Source of the DNA: an uncultured Coleofasciculus sp.
GTDB lineage: Bacteria > Cyanobacteriota > Cyanobacteriia > Cyanobacteriales > Coleofasciculaceae
DNA length: 12,467 nt
Assembly: GCA_902805485.1 (NCBI GenBank)
Contig: CADCTM010000318.1
Location: forward strand, 1-12,467
Direction of reading: 5' to 3'
The notes below the pieces were generated by a model. That model saw only the letters and a program-made list of their open reading frames with translations. It had not been told where the DNA came from and did not search any database. The position numbers were made by a program, and so were the translations under genes. Below are positions 1 through 6,992 of this stretch, in pieces. Within the stretch, counting starts at the first letter, position 1, and each line of letters opens with the position of its first letter.

Positions 1-66
1 GTAACGGTTGGTTTACGAGCTGGGATTGAACAGACTTTACCGCCTTTTAGCTTTGATCCACAATGA
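1..66 (+). CDS. C-terminal tail of an unidentified protein (partial, 5' end outside window)
   Basis: Frame 1 is open from the first base to a TGA at 64-66 and encodes 21 residues ending in LPPFSFDPQ. The Pro/Phe-rich ending reads like a genuine protein tail, and the next gene starts 120 nt later on the same strand. The fragment is too short to assign a family, and an open stretch of 21 codons can occur by chance. Extending the contig to the left would settle it. Confidence 0.4.
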   Translation, partial: VTVGLRAGIEQTLPPFSFDPQ

Positions 67-174
67 GCCGAGGTGACAGGGATTAAGTTTAATCGCTGCC
101 ATCGATTCAAAACTGCATAAGTCCTCCTGGGTTCAGATATAGCTACAAGTAGAAACCAATTGCTAATTTGTTAC

Positions 175-180
175 GGGAGA
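175..180 (+). promoter_or_regulatory. Ribosome binding site choosing the TPR gene start
   Basis: GGGAGA ends 6 nt before the ATG at 187. An in-frame TTG at 160 would place this purine-rich element inside the coding region, so the ATG is preferred. Confidence 0.6.
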
Positions 181-186
181 ATCACC

Positions 187-1320
187 ATGCAATCTGTTCT
201 TTACCATAAAGCTGAATCGCAATTCGAGCGGCTGCAGGAAAAGGGCGAATGCGCTGTTATCCCACTTTCTGGCTGTCTCACTATGTCTCACAAACACGAG
301 CTGCGGGGGCGGCAAGGTATCCAGCCGCAGTCTCGTCAGGAGCAACTGCAAGCGGCATTAAAGACATTCCAACACGCCTTAGCAAGAGCCGAAGCGAGTA
401 ACAATTATACGGCTCAAGTGGAAAGCCTTAAGCTAATTGGCTTAATTCACTGCAAGTTAGGGCAGTATGCCTGGGGTATTAAATGCCTTGAGCAAGGGTT
501 GCGTTACGCCAAAGCGATTAAGAATCGGGCAAATATTGGAATTATTCTCAATTATTTAGGTGCAGCTTATTACCAAACTGGTCAAGACCGCAAGGCATTG
601 TGGGTTTATTCACAAGCGTTAACAATTTTTACCGACGCAAATGACGCAATCAGCGTTGCAAGAATCTTGAACCGCATTGGGCAAATTTGCAATAGTATGG
701 GGCAGCCAGAGCGAGCGCTGATGTGCTGCCGCCAAGCGTTGAAGATGTATCAAGACATGGGTAATGCGCCAAATGGTGAAAGTACAGCCCTTCAAAGTAT
801 TGGGGAAGCGCATTTACAATTAGAGCGTCCTCGTGCCGCGATCGCCTTTTTTGAGCAAGCATTAGTCATTAGTCGAAAAATTGGTAATCGTAGCGCCCAA
901 GCAACTACGCTTGAGGATATTGGCGCGGCTTATATTAAGTTAAACCCGCCTATACGCGCCTTGGAATCTTATCAACAAGCCTTAGAAATTCGTCGTCAAA
1001 TTGATGACAAGAGCGGTGAAGCGAGAAACTTAAATTACATCGGCGCTGTTTACTACAAGTTGGGTAAATATTCCCGCGCACTCTGCTATCATCTACAAGC
1101 TTTAGGAATTTTGAAAACTGTTAATCACACAGCAGGCAGTGAAAGATTACTGCATAATTTGGTAATAGTTTATGAGTCTTTAGGTTTGTCTGACTTAGGC
1201 ATAAAGTGTTACGAGCAAGCTTTAGAAATTGTCAAAAATTTTGGCACTCATCCCTGTGAAGAAGCGATCAGGCAGTACTGCGGGGAAGAGGGTGATATGG
1301 AGTTGGATGGGGTTGAGTAA
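187..1320 (+). CDS. Tetratricopeptide repeat protein, seven 40-residue units
   Basis: The 377-aa protein is almost wholly built of TPRs of the 40-residue (TPR_12 / kinesin-light-chain-like) type. Units start near residues 80, 120, 160, 200, 240, 280 and 320 with an exact 40-residue period; each has the pattern [L/I]xxIGxxYxxLGxxxxAlxxyxQALxi. A helix pair near 52-70 probably caps the array. Residues 1-50 are not repeat-like and the last 20 are acidic. There is no signal peptide or membrane segment, so it is expected to be cytoplasmic. TPR arrays bind partner proteins, and the partner cannot be read from the sequence. The ATG at 187 is chosen over TTG 160 because of the well-placed GGGAGA. It appears monocistronic, with 198 nt to the next gene. 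The family assignment is firm; the role is unknown. Confidence 0.9.
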   Translation: MQSVLYHKAESQFERLQEKGECAVIPLSGCLTMSHKHELRGRQGIQPQSRQEQLQAALKTFQHALARAEASNNYTAQVESLKLIGLIHCKLGQYAWGIKCLEQGLRYAKAIKNRANIGIILNYLGAAYYQTGQDRKALWVYSQALTIFTDANDAISVARILNRIGQICNSMGQPERALMCCRQALKMYQDMGNAPNGESTALQSIGEAHLQLERPRAAIAFFEQALVISRKIGNRSAQATTLEDIGAAYIKLNPPIRALESYQQALEIRRQIDDKSGEARNLNYIGAVYYKLGKYSRALCYHLQALGILKTVNHTAGSERLLHNLVIVYESLGLSDLGIKCYEQALEIVKNFGTHPCEEAIRQYCGEEGDMELDGVE

Positions 1321-1390
1321 CGTTTGCTCTAAATCATCAATGTAAATGTAAGAAATGCAGATGATTCATTAAGTTAGTGCGCTACAGTCT

Positions 1391-1425
1391 GAAGGAGGAA
1401 AAATTTTATGCTTTCCCCTTTTTAA
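1391..1425 (+). promoter_or_regulatory. Possible leader minicistron with strong Shine-Dalgarno
   Basis: GAAGGAGG at 1391-1398 is one of the best SD matches in the window and lies 9 nt before an ATG at 1408. That ATG opens only five codons (M-L-S-P-F) and stops at TAA 1423-1425. The main gene start follows about 95 nt later and has only a weak GAGA in front of it. This could be a translated leader, a remnant of a lost gene start, or chance. Confidence 0.25.
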
Positions 1426-1518
1426 CCTTGATGCGAGAGAAGTCTCCGGACTGGGAGGGCGATAGAGGGGATACACCTTCCGGTAAGATAACTCTAAGAG
1501 AAAACTTATCGAGAAATT

Positions 1519-2454
1519 ATGCGAATTTTAATCATGGGTGGGACTCGGTTTATTGGAGTCTACTTAACTAAAATCTTGGTAGAACAAGGTCACGAAGTCG
1601 TGCTATTCAATCGCGGCAATAAACCGGCACCTGTGGAAGGCGTAAAACAGATAAAAGGCGATCGCACTGATGCCTCCGGGTTAAAAGAAAAGTTGTCCCA
1701 AGAAAAATTTGATGCCGTCTTTGACAACAATGGTCGGGAATTGGGCGATACGCAACCCCTAGCTGAGATATTTAAAGACCGAGTACAGCACTTTGTCTAT
1801 ATGAGTTCGGCGGGTGTTTATCTAAAATCTGACCAACTTCCCCATATTGAAGGCGATCCTGTTGACCCAAAAAGCCGTCATAAAGGCAAGCATGAAACGG
1901 AAGCGTACCTTGCTCAATCGGGATTACCCTGGACATCAATTCGTCCTACCTATATTTACGGTCCCCAAAATTATAACGACCTGGAAGCTTGGTTTTTTGA
2001 TCGGATTATCAGGAATCGCCCAGTCCCCATTCCAGGTAATGGAATGCACATCACACAATTTGGTCATTGTCAAGACTTGGCGATGGCAATGGCGGCAGTT
2101 TTAGGGAACGAGGCAGCAGTTGGACAAATTTATAATGTATCAGGCGATCGCTTTATTACCTTTGATGGTCTAGCTCGTGCTTGTGCCGAAGCTACAGGTC
2201 AATCAGCCGATGCCATAAAATTAGTCCACTACGACCCAAAACAATTTGATTTTGGCAAACGTAAAGCTTTCCCTCTAAGAGTTCAGCACTTTTTCGCTTC
2301 CGTTAATAAAGCAATGAACGAATTGAATTGGAAACCCCAATATGACTTAATTAGTGGTTTGCAAGACTCTTTTCAGAACGATTATCAAGCATCGGGTCGT
2401 GAGCAATCTGAGGTAGATTTCTCTACGGATGATGAGATTTTAAAAGCCGTTTAG
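1519..2454 (+). CDS. CSP41-like NAD-dependent epimerase/dehydratase family protein
   Basis: The 311-aa protein is an extended short-chain dehydrogenase/reductase (SDR) fold protein. The N-terminal Rossmann motif is GGTRFIG at residues 7-13, followed by the usual acidic/NRG region at 31-33. MSSAGVYLKSD at 95-105 and PKSRHKGK at 117-124 match the cyanobacterial/chloroplast CSP41 (stem-loop-binding protein of 41 kDa) subgroup. The canonical SDR YxxxK is absent: Arg120 stands in the Tyr position, with Lys124 retained. Classical epimerase chemistry is therefore unlikely. Plant CSP41 proteins are associated with RNA binding/cleavage and plastid transcription; a similar role here is inferred. The start is the ATG at 1519 because the glycine-rich motif follows within seven residues; only GAGA at 1511-1514 serves as an SD. 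The gene ends 36 nt before a strong hairpin. Confidence 0.85.
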   Translation: MRILIMGGTRFIGVYLTKILVEQGHEVVLFNRGNKPAPVEGVKQIKGDRTDASGLKEKLSQEKFDAVFDNNGRELGDTQPLAEIFKDRVQHFVYMSSAGVYLKSDQLPHIEGDPVDPKSRHKGKHETEAYLAQSGLPWTSIRPTYIYGPQNYNDLEAWFFDRIIRNRPVPIPGNGMHITQFGHCQDLAMAMAAVLGNEAAVGQIYNVSGDRFITFDGLARACAEATGQSADAIKLVHYDPKQFDFGKRKAFPLRVQHFFASVNKAMNELNWKPQYDLISGLQDSFQNDYQASGREQSEVDFSTDDEILKAV

Positions 2455-2490
2455 CTCAAATAATTACACGCAGGCCCAAAGCAGAAAGGC

Positions 2491-2526
2491 TAGACAAATA
2501 TAGCCCGTGTAGGCGGGCTTTGTCTA
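2491..2526. terminator. Strong hairpin between convergent genes, likely bidirectional terminator
   Basis: TAGACAAA (2491-2498) pairs with TTTGTCTA (2519-2526), and GCCCG (2503-2507) pairs with CGGGC (2514-2518). This leaves a 4-nt one-sided bulge (TATA, 2499-2502) and a 6-nt loop, 13 base pairs in all. It sits 36 nt after the CSP41-like gene stop and 30 nt after the end of the opposing minus-strand gene, as expected of a shared terminator. The T run is short, so termination strength is uncertain. The sequence resembles dispersed palindromic repeats seen in cyanobacterial intergenic regions; this is an inference from memory. Confidence 0.65.
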
Positions 2527-2556
2527 TGTAGCTTTACCCTAGAGGTGCAGGCTTTC

Positions 2557-3504
2557 TTATGGTTGGTTAAAAAGCGGTTTCCCATCAACATCGACTTCCA
2601 ACTCTTCACGCCGCAAAACTTCTTTTGCCTCAACCGTATCTCGCTCAACTTCTTTCCTGATGCTGACTTCCTCGCGCACAAATGCTTGCTTTCTAATATC
2701 AGCCGTTTCTTCGTAAACATTCATATGAACGACTTCGCCTTCTCGGAAATCAAGGTTACTCGGAGTAACAGTAGTTCCAGCTTCAGGAGTGGTACGCTCA
2801 ATAACAACGCGCTCCTTTTCTACAGGAACTGAAACTCGTGCTGTTTCGGTTTCAATGCGCTTGCCGATTGCAACGTCACCCGTTTTATGACGGCTTTTAT
2901 TAGCAACAAGCCGCTCTTCATACAGCCGAAGCTTTTGATGGTCTTGCTCGTTCATTTGGTACAGTGAAGGCTCATGTTCGTAGGTGTAGCTATTATGGTC
3001 ATAGTTAGCAGCATGAGCCTGATTAGATGAAGGAATTGGCTGGGAAGTATGTCGAGGCTGAGGTACAGATTTAGGTTGAGGAGATTGATAGGTTTCCCTC
3101 AAAACTGATGGCGCCTCCACAGGTGCGGACGCCTGAACAGTTGGAGTACGATAAACGTGGCGCACTCGTTCTTCATAAGCGTAATCCACCGTCATACCTT
3201 CCTGGTATTCCGGTAGTTTTTCGGCTTGTTCTTTCGTAGCAATTCCTGTGGCATAGATGCGTCGCGCGACAGCATCAACACGACAACGACCAACTGGAAG
3301 CAAAACCTGCTTACCAAAAATCCAAAACCCTGTATCGATGACGAAGTAGCGGAAACGTCCCTGTTCATCGACTAGTACGTCGTGAATTGTACCAATCTTC
3401 TCAGCGGTTTTTCCCGCATAGACATCAAGTCCCTTGACATCTTCTCCATCAAAAGCATCTTGGCGATAGTTTGGATTAAAATCCGCAATCTTGATCAGCG
3501 GCAT
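2557..3504 (-). CDS. PRC-barrel and DUF2382 (YsnF/AvaK-like) protein
   Basis: The protein has 315 residues in two domains. Residues about 20-115 form a PRC-barrel, including GLDVYAGKTAEKIGTIHDVL and RYFVIDTG. Residues about 118-185 are a Pro/Gln/Ser-rich linker with likely disorder. Residues about 190-310 are a DUF2382 domain starting at KLRLYEERLVANK and ending near ELEVDVDGKP, with the typical VxVEKERVVIER and VREEVxIRKEV strands rich in alternating Glu/Arg/Val. No signal peptide or membrane segment is visible. Proteins of this type (YsnF, AvaK) are reported as general-stress proteins, and the biochemical role is unknown. The ATG at 3504 is preceded on the minus strand by GGAG (3513-3516), 8 nt away, supporting this start. 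It is the last gene of the minus-strand block and lies 87 nt downstream of pgsA, so it may have its own promoter. Confidence 0.88.
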   Translation of the reverse strand: MPLIKIADFNPNYRQDAFDGEDVKGLDVYAGKTAEKIGTIHDVLVDEQGRFRYFVIDTGFWIFGKQVLLPVGRCRVDAVARRIYATGIATKEQAEKLPEYQEGMTVDYAYEERVRHVYRTPTVQASAPVEAPSVLRETYQSPQPKSVPQPRHTSQPIPSSNQAHAANYDHNSYTYEHEPSLYQMNEQDHQKLRLYEERLVANKSRHKTGDVAIGKRIETETARVSVPVEKERVVIERTTPEAGTTVTPSNLDFREGEVVHMNVYEETADIRKQAFVREEVSIRKEVERDTVEAKEVLRREELEVDVDGKPLFNQP

Positions 3505-3591
3505 TGCCTTGTCTCCAGTGTCGTCTACGTCCGTTGTACCAACATCTTAAGAATTTATCGAGGCGAATTCCTCTGGCTAATGAAGGAGAAG

Positions 3592-4140
3592 TTAGCTATT
3601 ACTGAGCGTTGTGTGTTGATGACTTTTTTGCGGAAACAGGTAAATTGCGCCGGAAATCCAAGTTAGAGCAACCGATATCCAGAAAACAATTAAAGAAGGA
3701 ATTTCCCAAGTATCAGGTGTTGGTGCAATTAAAAGCGCGATCGCACTAATCTGACTCACAGTTTTGAGCTTACCCCAAATATTCGCGCCACTAATGCTCG
3801 TGCTACCCGTTAAGTTTGGGTTAACTCGCCAACCCGCAATCGCTAATTCTCGCGCCAATATCAAAAATACACCCCAAGCTGGCACTTGACCCAACTGAAT
3901 TAATGCCAATAATGGCGCCAATACTAAAAATTTATCCACTAACGGGTCAAGAAACTTACCCAATTCCGTAACTTGATTGAGTTTCCGTGCCAAATAACCA
4001 TCTAACCAATCTGTCCCCGCTGCAACCAGAAAGATGGCTAAACAAATCCAGCGTGCCTGCTCTGTTGGGTTATTCAGACCGTATAAAATAAACGGCAACG
4101 CTAGCAAACGAGAAAAGCTAATCGCATTGGGTAGATTCAT
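3592..4140 (-). CDS. pgsA: CDP-diacylglycerol--glycerol-3-phosphate 3-phosphatidyltransferase (PgsA)
   Basis: The 182-aa protein is a CDP-alcohol phosphatidyltransferase. The signature DxxDGxxAR(x8)GxxxDxxxD is complete: Asp44, Asp47, Gly48, Ala51, Arg52, Gly61, Asp65 and Asp69. Several hydrophobic membrane helices flank it (about 10-22, 31-45, 72-95, 132-142, 150-170). The length and the opening MNLPNAISFSRLLALP match PgsA, which makes phosphatidylglycerol phosphate at the inner side of the membrane. Phosphatidylglycerol is essential for photosystem assembly in cyanobacteria. A related cardiolipin synthase-type transferase cannot be fully excluded. There is no clear SD before the ATG, but an 8-bp inverted repeat begins 11 nt upstream of it (4151-4178). 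Confidence 0.9.
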   Translation of the reverse strand: MNLPNAISFSRLLALPFILYGLNNPTEQARWICLAIFLVAAGTDWLDGYLARKLNQVTELGKFLDPLVDKFLVLAPLLALIQLGQVPAWGVFLILARELAIAGWRVNPNLTGSTSISGANIWGKLKTVSQISAIALLIAPTPDTWEIPSLIVFWISVALTWISGAIYLFPQKSHQHTTLSNS

Positions 4141-4150
4141 AAAAAAGCGC

Positions 4151-4178
4151 TGAGTTAATGTGTTGATGTTTTAACTCA
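4151..4178 (-). repeat. Inverted repeat just upstream of pgsA
   Basis: TGAGTTAA (4151-4158) and TTAACTCA (4171-4178) are perfect 8-bp inverted arms with a 12-nt spacer. On the pgsA transcript they would form a hairpin ending 10 nt before the start codon; as DNA they could be an operator dyad. A partial extra copy of the arm (AACTCA) follows at about 4179-4186. No regulator can be named. Confidence 0.45.
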
Positions 4179-4225
4179 TAACTCACAAATAGCTCTCTTC
4201 GCTACGGGATCACTGCCGATATTGA

Positions 4226-4924
4226 TTAACAAGCACCATCACTATGGGCAACGGCGCAAACCGTCTTTAAAATTAGCTTAAGGTCGTAGGTGACTGACCA
4301 CTTGCGCTGATAGGCAATATCCATCAGAACAATGTCTTCAAAATCTGTTATGCAAGAGCGTCCATTTGCCTGCCACTCACCGGTAATTCCCGGTTTAGTG
4401 TTCAAACGTTCCCAGTGATGCGCCTCATATCTCATCACCTCATCGACTAATGGGGGACGAGTGCCGACTAAGCTCATATCGCCTTTGAGGACATTCCAAA
4501 ATTGTGGTAATTCATCTAAACTGGTGCGGCGTAAAAATCGACCAACGCGAGTGACACGAGGGTCGTTTTCATTTTTAAAGATATTACCTGTTGCCTGATT
4601 GCTTACTAAATGCTTGACTTTATCAGCTCTTACAATCATCGAGCGGAACTTCCAGATGCGGAAAGTCTTGCCTTTTAATCCACAGCGAAGTTGACTATAG
4701 AAAATTGGACCTGGATTATCAAGCTGGATCGCGATCGCAATTGGAATTGCCACAATTAATGTGAATACCAAGCCTACTAACGCTCCGAGAATATCAATGA
4801 GACGTTTACGCTTGCAGCTTGCAGAATAATGAACCTTGTGCCGGGATGCGTACTTCTGGGTATTGCGATTAGGAACCGCTGAATCATCCCAGGTGGAAGT
4901 CTTGGATTTTGAGGTGGTAGACAC
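4226..4924 (-). CDS. Short-form bacterial sugar transferase (polyprenyl-phosphate sugar-1-phosphate transferase)
   Basis: The 232-aa protein is a monotopic phosphoglycosyl transferase of the WcaJ/EpsL/PglC type, which moves a sugar-1-phosphate from a UDP-sugar to undecaprenyl phosphate and starts exopolysaccharide or O-antigen repeat units. In order: a basic KRKRLID at 38-44; a single hydrophobic segment at about 43-67; GPIFYSQLRCG at 72-82 and WKFRSM at 91-96; the catalytic Asp137-Glu138 dyad in SLDELPQ; GDMSLVGTRPP at 148-158; and KPGITGEWQ at 177-185. It lacks the N-terminal four-helix domain of long WcaJ forms, so it is catalytically complete but small. The first 35 residues are Ser/Thr/Lys-rich and probably disordered. 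GTG 4924 is the only usable start: the frame closes at TGA 4964-4966 and no other start lies between. No SD is visible. The sugar specificity cannot be told from the sequence. Confidence 0.9.
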   Translation of the reverse strand: MSTTSKSKTSTWDDSAVPNRNTQKYASRHKVHYSASCKRKRLIDILGALVGLVFTLIVAIPIAIAIQLDNPGPIFYSQLRCGLKGKTFRIWKFRSMIVRADKVKHLVSNQATGNIFKNENDPRVTRVGRFLRRTSLDELPQFWNVLKGDMSLVGTRPPLVDEVMRYEAHHWERLNTKPGITGEWQANGRSCITDFEDIVLMDIAYQRKWSVTYDLKLILKTVCAVAHSDGAC

Positions 4925-4988
4925 GATGAGTCGCCGATTCTTTACAGGCCGTTGACGTTTTCGTCACTATGCAGCCAATAATATTGAG

Positions 4989-5018
4989 CTTCTTTAAGAG
5001 AAGACTAGTACGGCTAGT
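4989..5018 (-). terminator. Two small adjacent hairpins after the Hsp70-like gene (weak)
   Basis: CTTCT (4989-4993)/AGAAG (4999-5003) and ACTAG (5004-5008)/CTAGT (5014-5018) are two back-to-back 5-bp inverted repeats in the 111-nt gap after the 644-aa gene. They lack a T run, so they are at best a weak terminator or RNA-stabilising element. Confidence 0.2.
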
Positions 5019-5035
5019 GATCCCTTACAGTATCT

Positions 5036-6970
5036 TTACATTAACTTTTGATAAGTCCCAGATAGGACGATCTCTAAATACTGGCGTAAACGCTCTTGTT
5101 GCTGAGGATTGAGGCGATAGCGATAACCCTGTCGGGATTCCTTGGGATCGCCTTCTTGAGCAAAAAGTGGCTCCGAAGTCAGGTGAAAGTAATGCGTATT
5201 TTCCTGAGACTGCGCTAATCGGCTATCCGCTTCTAAGGGTGGAACTAAACCCGATGGCAATTCCCCCTCCACCAAACGGACAAGTCGTTTGTAACAAGCC
5301 GCTGTATTCAGTCCTCGACGCTCCAACTGCTGCATAATTTCCTCCAAACTATAGAGACGACTTTCAGCATCGCCTGCCGTGTGGGGAAAGGCACGTAGCA
5401 GCTCCGAAAGCAGAAAATAGTCACTATATTGCTGTTGAGTGCGATTCAAAACCTGGGGATAAAGCGGTAAGTTAGCAAGTCCGGCGGCAACCCAGAAATT
5501 TGTTGATAAGTTAGAAGCTTCCACGATTGAGGCATCGGGAAGTTTGTCCCGTATCCATTTTTCCAACCTTCCCGAAATCGCATCGCCAACACAGACAACG
5601 TGCTGAATTTTCGCCTCCGATAATCCCGTTTCAATCATCAGCGTCTTAAGTCCTTGATGTAGCTGTTGAATAAACGGTTCAATAACACGAGTTTCCATGT
5701 CCACTCGGTATACCTGCCAGCGGTCAGTACCCAGCTCTAAGGTAAACTCTTCCTTGTGTTGCAAAATTTGATTCAGATAACCCGCCGCTTTGATGAGCGC
5801 TTTCCCAAGTGCCGAACTTTGCAACAATAATGCCAAGCGATCGCGTTTTTGCTGCTCCGGTTGACCAACTAGCGGCAGTTCTAAATTACTGTGAAGTGAG
5901 AGTTGTTGCAGTTGTGTCTCAGACATTTGAGGATACAGCAGCTGACAAAAAATATCTTGAGCGATTGCATCACTGCCATAAGCCAAACTCCAAAGCCGAA
6001 AGTCACTGTGGCTAAGATTTTTGAGATCATCCGGAAACTCAACCAAAGCGAGTTCCGTTGTCGTTGCACCCCCATTGATCCCCAACGTGCCACCGTGCCA
6101 ATCAGATAGAGGTGTGGGGATAAATTTCTCCGTAGCTTGAGCGTCATTTTCTGGGATCTCAACCGGAGAAGTCGGTAAAACAGTAAGAAGAGTCGCGATC
6201 GCATCTTCCAGGAAAAATATTTGCTCCGGATGCTGCACCAGCTTTGCTCCCAGTACTGCTTCCCGCAAATTAAGCTGGTAAGTATCAGACCACGCGGCGG
6301 GATAACCAAGAATCACACCTTCCAACTGTTTAAAAGCAAGTCCCAACGTCTCCGGCGCCATTCCCACAGCGCCCACCTTCATCACAGAATCAGCTAAAGT
6401 ACTCTTCGGCGTCAGTGTTGCCAACAATGCCTGCAACGTCCGTCGTACCCAATACAAAGAAACGTGTTGATTCGGTAACTGTAATTGCGGTTCCCATTCC
6501 TGATGCTCAGGACAATAGTAGGGAATGCCAATATTTAAATACGGCTTAAAGTTTTCGAGAAAGATTCCTGGTTGATTATTTGCCAGTGAGGACGCCAAAG
6601 ACCCAACGATAATCGGCGTTACGGGCATTTTAACAAATAGCTTATTCGCCGCCTGCCCCGAATAAGTTACAGCCGGTAGACGAAAAATTGCCTCCGCAGA
6701 ACTCCGGACTGCCAAGCGAGGATTTACTGTTTGTAATTCTTCAGGATTTATCCGTAATTGATTCGACCAAAAGAGCGGGTAACGTTGAGCGGTTGTTCGG
6801 TTGAGAAGAACGGCTGAAAGTCCCGTGGTGTCAAAGTCTATTCCTAAGTACCAGACGGCGTTGCTGATCTCTCCCGGCTGTATTAAGTTTGCAAGCATCA
6901 AGTCTTTAACGGGTATAAGCGGATGTTGAATTGTGTCAGTTTTTTGCTTAAGAGTTGTCGTTTTGTTCAA
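5036..6970 (-). CDS. Divergent Hsp70/actin-fold ATPase-like protein with novel C-terminal region
   Basis: The 644-aa protein can be followed along the Hsp70 nucleotide-binding domain. The phosphate-1 loop is GIDFDTTG at 43-50 (Asp45, Thr48 and Thr49 align with the DnaK/Hsp70 GIDLGTT). The connect-1 region GYPAAWSDTYQLNLREA at 222-238 parallels Hsp70 VPAYFND...QATKDA. FLEDAIATLL at 253-262 parallels NEPTAAAL, keeping Glu255. Phosphate-2 is INGGATTTE at 298-306. The adenosine motif is VVCVGDAISGR at 458-468, and FWVAAGLA at 492-499 parallels AVAYGAA. Two nucleotide-site positions are altered: the phosphate-2 Asp is Ile298, and the second Gly of VGG is Asp463. Residues about 510-644 do not look like the Hsp70 substrate-binding domain and are unassigned. 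There is no signal peptide or membrane helix. Start: TTG 6970 is the only standard start after the upstream stop in this frame; ATG 6898 is a possible alternative. Neither has an SD. The gene lies 22 nt after the scaffold-like gene, so the two are probably co-transcribed. Confidence 0.75.
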   Translation of the reverse strand: MNKTTTLKQKTDTIQHPLIPVKDLMLANLIQPGEISNAVWYLGIDFDTTGLSAVLLNRTTAQRYPLFWSNQLRINPEELQTVNPRLAVRSSAEAIFRLPAVTYSGQAANKLFVKMPVTPIIVGSLASSLANNQPGIFLENFKPYLNIGIPYYCPEHQEWEPQLQLPNQHVSLYWVRRTLQALLATLTPKSTLADSVMKVGAVGMAPETLGLAFKQLEGVILGYPAAWSDTYQLNLREAVLGAKLVQHPEQIFFLEDAIATLLTVLPTSPVEIPENDAQATEKFIPTPLSDWHGGTLGINGGATTTELALVEFPDDLKNLSHSDFRLWSLAYGSDAIAQDIFCQLLYPQMSETQLQQLSLHSNLELPLVGQPEQQKRDRLALLLQSSALGKALIKAAGYLNQILQHKEEFTLELGTDRWQVYRVDMETRVIEPFIQQLHQGLKTLMIETGLSEAKIQHVVCVGDAISGRLEKWIRDKLPDASIVEASNLSTNFWVAAGLANLPLYPQVLNRTQQQYSDYFLLSELLRAFPHTAGDAESRLYSLEEIMQQLERRGLNTAACYKRLVRLVEGELPSGLVPPLEADSRLAQSQENTHYFHLTSEPLFAQEGDPKESRQGYRYRLNPQQQERLRQYLEIVLSGTYQKLM

Positions 6971-6992
6971 TCTAGAACTGGAATTTAAAGAC

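Noticed and set aside
1332..1366. Terminator after the TPR gene
   Set aside because: A 7-bp stem (AATCATC/GATGATT) with a 21-nt loop and no T tract is too weak to call.
1377..1571. 64-codon plus-strand frame overlapping the start of the CSP41-like gene
   Set aside because: Its last 50 bases lie inside a well-supported gene in another frame, and the product has no recognisable feature.
2545..2832. 95-codon plus-strand frame antisense to the DUF2382 gene
   Set aside because: The antisense of a strongly biased Glu/Val/Arg-rich coding region yields long open frames; no family features.
5881..6309. 142-codon minus-strand frame within the Hsp70-like gene
   Set aside because: It is out of frame with a gene supported by several ordered family motifs on the same strand; the composition is that of a shadow frame.
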